Shown: positions 40,718 to 47,740 of the stretch, piece by piece
Position numbering within the stretch: position 1 is the stretch's first letter
How the letters are laid out: every line of letters starts with the position of its first letter
Assembly: GCF_000255295.1 (NCBI RefSeq)
Contig: NC_017030.1
Span: 9,770,328 to 9,834,327 of the forward strand
Direction: 5' to 3'
Length of the DNA: 64,000 bases
From: Corallococcus coralloides DSM 2259
GTDB lineage: Bacteria > Myxococcota > Myxococcia > Myxococcales > Myxococcaceae
Position numbers and translations under genes: made by a program
The notes under the pieces: generated by a model
Database searches by the model: none
The model's input: the letters and a program-made list of their open reading frames with translations, nothing else
Told to the model about the DNA's origin: nothing

Positions 40718-40896
40718 GACTCCAGGAGCATGAGCATCCGCCGTACCGGAGCGGGCCTTGCGTCAGGCCCAGGCATTCCGAGGGGTTGCGGACGCGGCAC
40801 TCACGTCCAGGTTGCAATGTGCACGAACCGGCTCCGTGCGCCCCTGCGAGGTGAAAGGGGGCGACGGCGTTACAGTGGGGAGCGGAGGTGGTTGGC

Positions 40897-42276
40897 GTGC
40901 ATCGGTACCGGTGGAGCGAGAGCATCGAACCCAGGCTTCAGCAGGCGACCGAGCGCATGCGCCGGTTGCGTGCCACCCGGATGCCGCCTGCCGCGGTGCA
41001 GAGCCTGCGGCACTGGTTCCGGATCCACCACACGTACAACTCGAATGCGATTGAGGGGAACCGTCTGACCCTGCCAGAGACGCGCGCCGTGGTGGAGGAC
41101 GGCATCACCATCGCGGGCAAGTCGCTGAAGGATCACTTCGAGGCGGTGAACCTCGCGCACGCGCTCGACTTCGTGGAAGCGCTGGCCAGCAAGGAGACCG
41201 TGCTGGGTGAGCGGGACGTGCGCGAGATGCACGGCATCGTCCTGCGGGGTATCGACCCGGAGAACGCCGGTGTCTATCGGCGCATCAACGTGCGGATTGG
41301 CGGCACGGAGCACGTCCCCCCGGAAGCTGTCCGGGTGCCAGAGGAGATGCGGAAGTTCGGCGAGTGGTTGGCTGGGGCCAAGAACGAGCATCCCCTGGTC
41401 GTCTGCGCCATCGCTCATGCATGGTTCGAGACGATCCATCCCTTCGTGGACGGAAACGGGCGGACCGGCAGGCTCATCGCCAATCTGCTGCTGATGCGGG
41501 AGCAATACCCGGCCATCGTCCTGCTCGTCGAGGACCGGGCGCGGTACTACACGGCGCTGGATGCGTCCCATTCGGGCGACATCACCCCGATGGTGGAACT
41601 GACACTCGACCGCCTGGACCAGAGCTTCGAGGAGTACGAGCGCGCGTCGCGTGAGATCCTTAAGGTACAGGAACCCGCCATCGAGTATCTCGCGAAGCGA
41701 ATGAACACCGCTCGGGTCAACACCTCACCTGAGTTCATGCAGTGGAGGATTGGATTGGAGTCCCTCCATGACGCACTGGAGTTCATGGCCCAGAGCCTGA
41801 CTCGTCGAATCTCCGCTGAGGTTCGAGTCCAGCTCACTGTCACTCCGCGTCCTCAGTTGACCGAACAGGACTGGGGGACCATCAAGCGCAAACGATTCCC
41901 CCTCTTCAGCCTTCAAGCTGAAAGCAGCCTCTGTCGAGTGAACATGGAGCTCCAGTCGAACGTGTACTCCGGCTCGCTTCCCGGCTGGAAGGCCTATCCC
42001 CCCGTCATCTACCTTCGAGGCCCTTCAGGGGAGAACGAACCACCCAGTCGCTTCGTTGAGGCAGTCCCCACAGGCCATCTCTTCCGGGTCTTACGCGGCA
42101 GCAAAGACCTCGCAGCCTACCTCTGGCAAGAACGCGCCACGCCTAGCGAGATGAGAGGGCAGCAACCTCCGCCTCCACCGCCTTACCAAGTTGAAGTCGA
42201 TGTCTCCGCCACGCAGATCGCAACGGAGATTTGGACCTACGTCATCGACCATCTCATCTTGCCAGCCTCAAGTTGA
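40897..42276 (+). CDS. Fic family protein with built-in inhibitory helix
   Basis: About 459 residues. The Fic core motif 'HPFVDGNGRTGR' starts at His181 and is complete, so AMP transfer (or another nucleotidyl/phosphate transfer) to protein hydroxyls is expected. The N-terminal motif 'SNAIEGN' (49-55) matches the inhibitory (S/T)xxxE(G/N) helix of class II Fic proteins, whose Glu blocks ATP binding. The C-terminal 200 residues have no motif I recognise; they include a Pro run ('PPPPPP'). I choose GTG 40897, 8 nt after GGAGG. No antitoxin gene is adjacent, as fits self-inhibited Fic enzymes. Confidence 0.88.
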   Translation: MHRYRWSESIEPRLQQATERMRRLRATRMPPAAVQSLRHWFRIHHTYNSNAIEGNRLTLPETRAVVEDGITIAGKSLKDHFEAVNLAHALDFVEALASKETVLGERDVREMHGIVLRGIDPENAGVYRRINVRIGGTEHVPPEAVRVPEEMRKFGEWLAGAKNEHPLVVCAIAHAWFETIHPFVDGNGRTGRLIANLLLMREQYPAIVLLVEDRARYYTALDASHSGDITPMVELTLDRLDQSFEEYERASREILKVQEPAIEYLAKRMNTARVNTSPEFMQWRIGLESLHDALEFMAQSLTRRISAEVRVQLTVTPRPQLTEQDWGTIKRKRFPLFSLQAESSLCRVNMELQSNVYSGSLPGWKAYPPVIYLRGPSGENEPPSRFVEAVPTGHLFRVLRGSKDLAAYLWQERATPSEMRGQQPPPPPPYQVEVDVSATQIATEIWTYVIDHLILPASS

Positions 42277-42291
42277 GGCTGCGGCAGATGC

Positions 42292-42648
42292 TCACGGGCT
42301 GCTGGACACGGACGAGTCGCAGTCCGAGGTGCACCTGCCGGAGCAGGCGACCTGGCCGGGGTACGAGAGCATCATGATGCACTCGGTGCCTCCCGTGCAG
42401 GTCACGAACTCCTCGCACACCGTCGCCCCATTCACGCAGCGCGCCTGCGGTACGCCGTCCAGCGGCAGCACGAGGCAGGACAGGCCCTGCGGACACTGGG
42501 GCAGGTCCACGCCGCACTCCTGTGCCTGGTCCAGGGACTGGCCCTCCCGCAGCTTCAGCCTCCCTTGAGGCCCCACTGCGTCGTTCGACCCACAGGCCGC
42601 GAGGGCCATCACCGTCAGACAACCGCCCAGCATCCGCATCCAGCGCAT
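42292..42648 (-). CDS. Small Cys-rich predicted lipoprotein
   Basis: 118 residues. Signal 'MLGGCLTVMALAAC' gives a lipobox Cys at about residue 18. The mature part has about ten Cys in a pattern such as 'ECGVDLPQCPQGLSC', 'TVCEEFVTCTGGTEC' and 'ACSGRCTSDCDSS', suggesting a disulfide-rich extracytoplasmic domain common in myxobacterial lipoproteins. AGGAG lies before ATG 42648. It is convergent with the Fic gene. Function unknown. Confidence 0.75.
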   Translation of the reverse strand: MRWMRMLGGCLTVMALAACGSNDAVGPQGRLKLREGQSLDQAQECGVDLPQCPQGLSCLVLPLDGVPQARCVNGATVCEEFVTCTGGTECIMMLSYPGQVACSGRCTSDCDSSVSSSP

Positions 42649-42787
42649 CGTGGCTCCTTGGGAACGTGAAACCTCATGCGCGGAGCAAGGCCTGGACCAG
42701 GAAGGCTGCTCAAGGATTCCGCGCGCTTGGCGGCTGGAGGTTGCCTCGGAAATCTGATGCCGCCTCGAATCCCTGGCGGCACACGCC

Positions 42788-43276
42788 TCAGCGGAACTCG
42801 TCCACGATGTACATGCCCGCGCGCGGTGCGTTGAGGATCGCCGTTCCTGGCTTTGACTCGGGACGCTTGCGCAGTTGCCCAAAGCCGAGCCTCGCCACCG
42901 CGCAGATGGGCACGCGATCCTTTCCCTTCAGGAACTGGGCTTCGTAGTACCGGATGACCGGCTGAGCACCACCCGTCCACACGCGGCCATACAGCCGGAG
43001 CGGCGCCTCCAACGTGCCGACGTCCTGATCCAGTATGCTCTCGAGGGGCCCGTCATGCAGCGTGATGGACTCCGCCCGACTCTGGTTCGCGTCGAGCTGT
43101 ACCCATGCGGACTCCCCCACATACAGGCGCAGGTATCGCATGACCTCCAGCGCCTTCTCCGGGCACTTCTCCGCCATGGGGGTGCCATCCGAGCGAAGCC
43201 GGACGTCACCCGGTACCGTTGCACAACCCAGCGGCAGCCCCATCAAGCCCACGAGCACGTATTGGCGGGGAGTCAT
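42788..43276 (-). CDS. Predicted lipoprotein, downstream copy of tandem pair
   Basis: 162 residues. The signal 'VLVGLMGLPLGC' has its lipobox Cys near residue 18. The mature part 'CPEKALEVMRYLRLYVGESAWVQLDANQSRAE' and the C-terminus 'FLKGKDRVPICAVARLGFGQLRKRPESKPGTAIL' are nearly identical to the gene at 43412-43909, so the two arose by tandem duplication (repeat offset about 624 bp). No known domain. It is likely in one transcript with DUF2381 and the sister copy. Confidence 0.8.
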   Translation of the reverse strand: MTPRQYVLVGLMGLPLGCATVPGDVRLRSDGTPMAEKCPEKALEVMRYLRLYVGESAWVQLDANQSRAESITLHDGPLESILDQDVGTLEAPLRLYGRVWTGGAQPVIRYYEAQFLKGKDRVPICAVARLGFGQLRKRPESKPGTAILNAPRAGMYIVDEFR

Positions 43277-43285
43277 GCGGCGTTC

Positions 43286-43374
43286 CTACTCGCCCAGCAG
43301 GGCCGGATCCAACTGAACAATGGCCTGCAGAAGCTCATCCTGCCGGTACAGCTCCAGCCGCAGGGCGGTCAAAC
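43286..43374 (-). pseudogene. 3' fragment of a DUF2381 gene left by tandem duplication
   Basis: Between the two lipoprotein copies, the minus strand encodes 'LTALRLELYRQDELLQAI' and 'VQLDPALLGE' before TAG at 43286-43288. This matches the C-terminus of the intact DUF2381 protein at 43920 ('LTSLYLELYRHDGLRQAI', 'VELSPSLLGK'). The similarity stops at about 43374, where the sequence joins 'AATCTGATGCCGCC', which is also found at 42751 after the other lipoprotein copy. This is the duplication junction. The fragment has no start and is not expected to be expressed as a protein. Confidence 0.85.
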
Positions 43375-43411
43375 AATCTGATGCCGCCTCGAATCCCTGG
43401 CGGCACACGCC

Positions 43412-43909
43412 TCAGCGGAACTCGTCCACAATGTACACGCCCGCACGCGGGGAGTTGAGGATCGCCGTTCCTGGCTTGGACTCGGGCCGCTTGCGCAGCT
43501 GCCCGAAGCCGAGCCTCGCCACCGCGCAGATGGGCACGCGGTCCTTTCCCTTCAGGAACTGCGCTTCGTAGTACCGGATGACCGGTTGTTCTCCGCCTGT
43601 CCACACGCGCCCGTAGAGGCGCATGGGCGCCTCCAACGTTCCGATGTCCTCGTCCAACACGCTCTCGATGGGCCCGTCGTGAAGCGTGATGTGCTCCGCC
43701 CGGCTCTGGTTCGCATCCAGTTGGACCCACGCGGCTTCGCCCACATAGAGCTGCAGGTACCGCATCACTTCCAGCGACTTCTCCGGGCACTTCTCCGACA
43801 TGGGCGTTCCATCCGCATGAAGGCGGACGTCGCCCAGGGTCGTCGCACAACCCGGATGAAGAACCAGCAGGCCCATCCAGGCCACGAGTACGTATCGACG
43901 CGAGGTCAT
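43412..43909 (-). CDS. Predicted lipoprotein, upstream copy of tandem pair
   Basis: 165 residues, with signal 'VLVAWMGLLVLHPGC' and lipobox Cys at about residue 22. It is closely related over the whole length to the copy at 42788-43276; the main differences are three extra residues in the signal and scattered substitutions such as 'VGEAAW' for 'VGESAW'. It starts 10 bp after the DUF2381 stop, so translation is probably coupled with it. As the copy next to the intact DUF2381 gene it is likely the ancestral locus. Function unknown. Confidence 0.82.
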   Translation of the reverse strand: MTSRRYVLVAWMGLLVLHPGCATTLGDVRLHADGTPMSEKCPEKSLEVMRYLQLYVGEAAWVQLDANQSRAEHITLHDGPIESVLDEDIGTLEAPMRLYGRVWTGGEQPVIRYYEAQFLKGKDRVPICAVARLGFGQLRKRPESKPGTAILNSPRAGVYIVDEFR

Positions 43910-43919
43910 GCGGCCGTTC

Positions 43920-44843
43920 CTACTTCCCGAGCAAGCTCGGGCTCAATTCAACAATGGCCTGCCGCAACCCATCGTGCCGGTACAGCTCCAGGTACAGGGA
44001 GGTCAGGGTCCCGCCGTCCACGAACGCGCTCCCGTCCACCACGAGCCCGATGACACCCGAGGTCCCAGGTTCAATCACCGCGGAGGATGACCGGACCGCC
44101 AGCGGCCGCTCGCGCGTGTCCGACCTGCCCACGAGCCGCACGGAGCTCATGCTCCACGGACGCCGAGCGCTCAGGTTCTTCACCTTGAACACGACCGCTG
44201 CCTTGCCAGTGCCCCGGTAGACGGTGCCATCCAGTGCCGTGTCGCCATCCGTGCCGGAGAAATGATCCGCGACACCGAAAGGCGTCTGCGCCACCGCGCC
44301 CGTGGTCAGCAGGGCCGCCAGCGCATGGTCCTCGGAGGACTCCTCCTTGCGGAAACGCTCGTTCTCCGCGCGAAGGGTCTTGTTCTCCTTCTCCGAGTCC
44401 ACCAGCGCCGAGGCCATGGCCTCGTAGCCATCCCGGTCCTCGTAGACGTTGAGCTGTTGGTCCGCGCCCCCATGCTCGCGCCGCCCCGGAGGCCGGAGGA
44501 GGAAGGGAACCTCCCGCGCATCCGACAACGTGACGAGCAGGGAGAAGCCCTCCTCCGGTGCCAGGTCGCGCCGGGGCTCCAGCACCACCTTCCTGCCCAC
44601 GACGCCCACCGGTTCGAACCGCCCCTCTCCACCCACCAACCGCGCCCGGAGCGGCGCGAGGTCCTGCTCGAAGCGGAGGACCGTCACGACCTGCCCCTTC
44701 ACGTAGATGCGCTGGGGCGCGGCCTCGGGCTGCTCGGGGAGGAAGAGCGTCCGGATGACGGCGTGCTCGTGCTCCTCCGCCACAGCCGCTCCAGCGAGCA
44801 GCGTCCCGAGCAACGCCCACGTCCCAGGTAGAGCGATTCGCAT
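43920..44843 (-). CDS. DUF2381 family protein (myxobacterial paralogous family)
   Basis: 307 residues with a cleavable signal peptide ('WALLGTLLAGAAVAEEHEH'). The mature protein has the DUF2381 layout: 'RIYVKGQVVTVLRFEQDL', 'VVGRKVVLEPRRDLAPEEGFSLLV', a central helical/coiled segment ('SEKENKTLRAENERFRKEE') and a beta-rich C-terminus ('GTGKAAVVFKVKNLSARRPW', 'GVIGLVVDG'). The family is known almost only from myxobacteria, usually next to serine/threonine kinase genes or lipoproteins; function is not established. It heads a set with the tandem lipoproteins downstream. Confidence 0.85.
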   Translation of the reverse strand: MRIALPGTWALLGTLLAGAAVAEEHEHAVIRTLFLPEQPEAAPQRIYVKGQVVTVLRFEQDLAPLRARLVGGEGRFEPVGVVGRKVVLEPRRDLAPEEGFSLLVTLSDAREVPFLLRPPGRREHGGADQQLNVYEDRDGYEAMASALVDSEKENKTLRAENERFRKEESSEDHALAALLTTGAVAQTPFGVADHFSGTDGDTALDGTVYRGTGKAAVVFKVKNLSARRPWSMSSVRLVGRSDTRERPLAVRSSSAVIEPGTSGVIGLVVDGSAFVDGGTLTSLYLELYRHDGLRQAIVELSPSLLGK

Positions 44844-44888
44844 ACAACCTGGGACATAGCATCCACCTCCCGGGGGTCCAAGCCGTGC

Positions 44889-45599
44889 TCAGGGCGCGAA
44901 GCGCGCCAGGACGACCTTGTACTGGAGCGAGACGAAGAGCGTCTTCGGCTGCACCAGTCCCGCCTGCGCGAACATCGCGAACAGCGCGGCATCGGACCCG
45001 ATGGGCTGCATCTTCGTCATGGCCTGACTCCGGGCCTCCAACTTCTCCCGCGTCACGCCATACGCCCGCAGCCGCCGGAACTCGATGTTCGTCAGCTCGG
45101 GGTCCTGGCCGATGCGACAGCCCAGCACCAGCGGCGCTCCCGGCTTGAGCCTCCGCGTCACCTCTCGCAGCAGTTCGATGCGGGCCTCTTCCCCCTCCAC
45201 GTGGTGCAGCACGCCCATCAACTGCACGCCGTCGAACGGAGGACCTTGCGGCAACGTGCGCAGCTCGCCTTCGTGCAGCTCCGTGCGCGCAAGCAACCCT
45301 TCCGCCTCCAGTCGCTTGCGCGCGACCTCCAGCATCGCGCCCGAGGGCTCCACGCCCGTGAAGCGCCAGCCCGGCACGTTGAACCGGAGGTAGGGCATCA
45401 GCTCCGCTCCCGTACCCAGGCCCACGTGGAGCAGTGACGCCGTCTCCTGTCCGTCCAGGTGGGCAGCCAGGGCACTGACGCCCAGCTCGTACGCCGCCTG
45501 ATAGCCAGCGAGGCTGACCGCCGCCTGGGCGTCGTAATGGGGCGCGCGGTCGGCTCCAAAGCCATGCACCGGCGCATGTGCGGAATGATCATGGGTCAT
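44889..45599 (-). CDS. Class I SAM-dependent methyltransferase
   Basis: About 236 residues. Motif I 'LLHVGLGTGAELMPYL', acidic site 'FTGVEPSGAMLEVARKRLE', motif II 'PPFDGVQLMGVLHHVEGEE' and motif III 'RLKPGAPLVLGCRIG' define a Methyltransf_12/25-type enzyme. The first Gly of the usual E/DxGxGxG is kept, but the acidic residue is replaced by His-Val, a small deviation. 'MTHDHSAHAPVHGFG' starts the protein and is His-rich. Start 45599 is chosen over ATG 45614; neither has a strong ribosome-binding site. Substrate unknown. Confidence 0.82.
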   Translation of the reverse strand: MTHDHSAHAPVHGFGADRAPHYDAQAAVSLAGYQAAYELGVSALAAHLDGQETASLLHVGLGTGAELMPYLRFNVPGWRFTGVEPSGAMLEVARKRLEAEGLLARTELHEGELRTLPQGPPFDGVQLMGVLHHVEGEEARIELLREVTRRLKPGAPLVLGCRIGQDPELTNIEFRRLRAYGVTREKLEARSQAMTKMQPIGSDAALFAMFAQAGLVQPKTLFVSLQYKVVLARFAP

Positions 45600-45677
45600 G
45601 ACCGCAAGATGCATCCGCCCCGCACTGAATGGCAGAGCGGGGATTCAGACGGAATCAGCGGATCTTTCGATGGAGGC

Positions 45678-46988
45678 CTACTCCTCCGGAACGAACCCGT
45701 CCCCCTCGCGCCGGAACACCGAGCCGGCCGGCGCATCCAGGATGGCGTCCAGTTCCTTGAACCGGGCCAGCAGGGTCCTCAGCGGGACCACGACCGCGTT
45801 GGAGCCATCCTCCATGTACGCGTCGGTCTCCAGGCCCGACGTGAAGGTCCAGCCGCTGTCGTCCTTCCGCGAGGGCTCCTCCCGCTCCGCGAAGCGGATG
45901 GGCTCCCCGCCCTCAGCGATGTAGCGCGTGACGACCGCCTTGCACTGACGCAGCCAGAGGCGCCGCATCATCCGCTGCCGCTCCTCCGTGCCCAATTCCA
46001 CCCGGACACGCACCGTCCGCCCCTCCGCGTCCAGGTGCCGGCTGACCGTGAAGACGCCGTCCCCCCAGCGGTTCCCACACCCCACCACGCGCGCACCGTC
46101 CAGCACGAGCGAGGCCGTGTCCTCCTCGCTCTCCCGCATCCCGGCGTTCAGCTTCTCCAGGTTGCAGTGCGGCCGGTAGTCCACGCCCACCGCGAGCCCT
46201 TCCTTCTCGATACGCTCCTGCAACGGCGTGGCCTTCTCCCCCACCCGCTCCATGGGCAGGTCCTTCCACCCATACAGCCCGTCGCCCAGGTCGCTCGCGC
46301 CCAATGCCTTCGCGAGCCCCGGCGCGTCCCGGCCGTGAAACACATAGTCCGCCAGCCCGTCCTCCGGCTCCCACATGCGGAACCGTCCCATCGGGCCCAA
46401 CCCGGTGAACAACAATTGACCGTGGTCCACCATCACCCCGGCCACCTGCTCCGACCGGGTTGCTTCCGCCTTCCCGTCCACGACGATGTCGATGGACCGC
46501 CAACGCCCGCCGAACTCCCCTGGCGGCATGGGCATTCCAATCACTTTCAAGCCATGGCCCGCGGGCAGGTCGCCCACGACCACCGCCCACAGGCCGTTGT
46601 ACTTCACGACCCCCAATCCCTTTCCATGCTCCAGCGCCAGCCGCGCCCGCTCCGTGTGCGGAACCCGCGCTGACAACACCTCCGCGCGCGCGTCGAAGCC
46701 CCGCTCCCGGGCGAAGCCCTCGAAGTGCGCCGCCGCGTCCGCAGGGTCCTTCCGGTCGAAGAGGAAGCGCGGGTCGAACTCGCGGTCGTAGGCACGGCCC
46801 GCCGCGTCCGCGTCCGGCCCGGTGATGCGCAGGTCATGCTCCGGCGGCGCCTTCTTCCGGGGCGACGCCGGCTCCGCGTCATGCCGCCAGAAGCGCCCCA
46901 GGCCCGGATCCAGGATGAGCAACACCCCCTCCGGCAGGTCGATGTGTCCCAACTCCACGGGACTGGGGGTCGTCGCGGTTCGCGCCAT
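45678..46988 (-). CDS. Large protein with DUF2185 (Imm33-like) C-terminal domain
   Basis: 436 residues. The C-terminal 75 residues ('RKDDSGWTFTSGLETDAYM', 'AILDAPAGSVFRREG') match the DUF2185/Imm33 fold found in immunity proteins of polymorphic toxin systems. The N-terminal part 'VELGHIDLPEGVLLILDPG' looks like the start of DUF4241-type proteins, which are also immunity-related; this second match is less certain. No toxin gene is adjacent. It may protect against a distantly encoded or foreign toxin. It lacks a signal peptide, so it acts in the cytoplasm. Confidence 0.7.
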   Translation of the reverse strand: MARTATTPSPVELGHIDLPEGVLLILDPGLGRFWRHDAEPASPRKKAPPEHDLRITGPDADAAGRAYDREFDPRFLFDRKDPADAAAHFEGFARERGFDARAEVLSARVPHTERARLALEHGKGLGVVKYNGLWAVVVGDLPAGHGLKVIGMPMPPGEFGGRWRSIDIVVDGKAEATRSEQVAGVMVDHGQLLFTGLGPMGRFRMWEPEDGLADYVFHGRDAPGLAKALGASDLGDGLYGWKDLPMERVGEKATPLQERIEKEGLAVGVDYRPHCNLEKLNAGMRESEEDTASLVLDGARVVGCGNRWGDGVFTVSRHLDAEGRTVRVRVELGTEERQRMMRRLWLRQCKAVVTRYIAEGGEPIRFAEREEPSRKDDSGWTFTSGLETDAYMEDGSNAVVVPLRTLLARFKELDAILDAPAGSVFRREGDGFVPEE

Positions 46989-47126
46989 GGCTCCGGACCC
47001 TACGCCACGTGCTCAAACGCGCCTCGGACAAACATTCCAAATCCTGGACTGTGTGCCCCTACCGGTGCCGACACACACACAGCTGTCTTCCAAATCCAAC
47101 CAACCCGTAAGGCTTTAACAAGGTTC

Positions 47127-47153
47127 TAAAGGAATCAGACCTATTACGTTTTC
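47127..47153 (+). promoter_or_regulatory. Candidate ECF-type promoter element upstream of sigma gene
   Basis: GAATC(A)GACCT followed 4 nt later by CGTTTTC, in an A/T-rich stretch 30-56 bp before the sigma factor start. The same element, 20 of 27 positions identical and with identical spacing, occurs at 50763-50789 before the small proline-rich gene. A -35/-10 pair recognised by the encoded sigma factor, giving autoregulation, is the simplest reading. The spacing between GAATC and CGT (10 nt) is shorter than usual for ECF promoters, so an operator is the alternative. Confidence 0.5.
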
Positions 47154-47182
47154 TTTTCAGTACCGGCACTGGGGGCCGCACG

Positions 47183-47740
47183 ATGAGAGAAGAACTCGAC
47201 ACTTCCGACATGGAGTACGCCGATTTCGCGGTCCGTCATCAGCCCATCCTGATGGCGGTCGCGCGAAACATCTGTGGAGGGAACGCCACGGCTTGTGACG
47301 ACCTGGTCCAGGACGTCCTGCTGCGGGCCTTGCTGAAGTGGGACTCACTGCGCGGCTGGGGGGAGCCGGAGCGGCGTGCGTGGCTGGTGCGGGTGCTGCA
47401 CAACCGCTTCCTCGACCAGTGCCGCCGCACGCGCACGGAGGCCACCACCGCCATCAACCTGGGCAACGTGCACAAGCTCTTCGAGGAGCCTCAGGCCCCG
47501 GACCTGGAGCTGTGGGAGTGCATCACCGAGGCGGAGCTGCAGAAGGCCGTCGCGACGCTGCCCTTCAACCTGCGCCGCACCTTCGAGCTTCACTCGGAGG
47601 GGCTGCGCCACGCGGAGATTGGCCGCCTGTTGGGGTCGCCCGTGGGCACGGTGGGCACCTGGCTCTACCACGCGCGGCTGAAACTGCGTGACCAGCTTCG
47701 CGACATGGCCGAGGCCCGTCGGAAGCTGGGGAGCGGATGA
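47183..47740 (+). CDS. ECF RNA polymerase sigma factor
   Basis: 185 residues with the two ECF domains: region 2 ('FAVRHQPILMAVARNICGG', 'CDDLVQDVLLRALLKWDSL', 'WLVRVLHNRFLDQCRR') and region 4 ('LQKAVATLPFNLRRTFELH', 'RHAEIGRLLGSPVGTVGTWLYHARLKLRDQL'). It directs RNA polymerase to a limited regulon. The stop overlaps the start of the next gene by 4 bp (47737), whose product carries an anti-sigma zinc finger at its N-terminus, so the two are translationally coupled regulator and inhibitor. A candidate autoregulatory element lies upstream at 47127. Confidence 0.95.
   Translation: MREELDTSDMEYADFAVRHQPILMAVARNICGGNATACDDLVQDVLLRALLKWDSLRGWGEPERRAWLVRVLHNRFLDQCRRTRTEATTAINLGNVHKLFEEPQAPDLELWECITEAELQKAVATLPFNLRRTFELHSEGLRHAEIGRLLGSPVGTVGTWLYHARLKLRDQLRDMAEARRKLGSG

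Noticed and set aside
40718-40890. A sigma-54 promoter before kdpF, suggested by GG and GC dinucleotides in 'GGTTCGTGCACATTGC' on the minus strand.
   Set aside because: The GG-GC spacing is 12 rather than the required 10 bases, so it does not fit the -24/-12 consensus.
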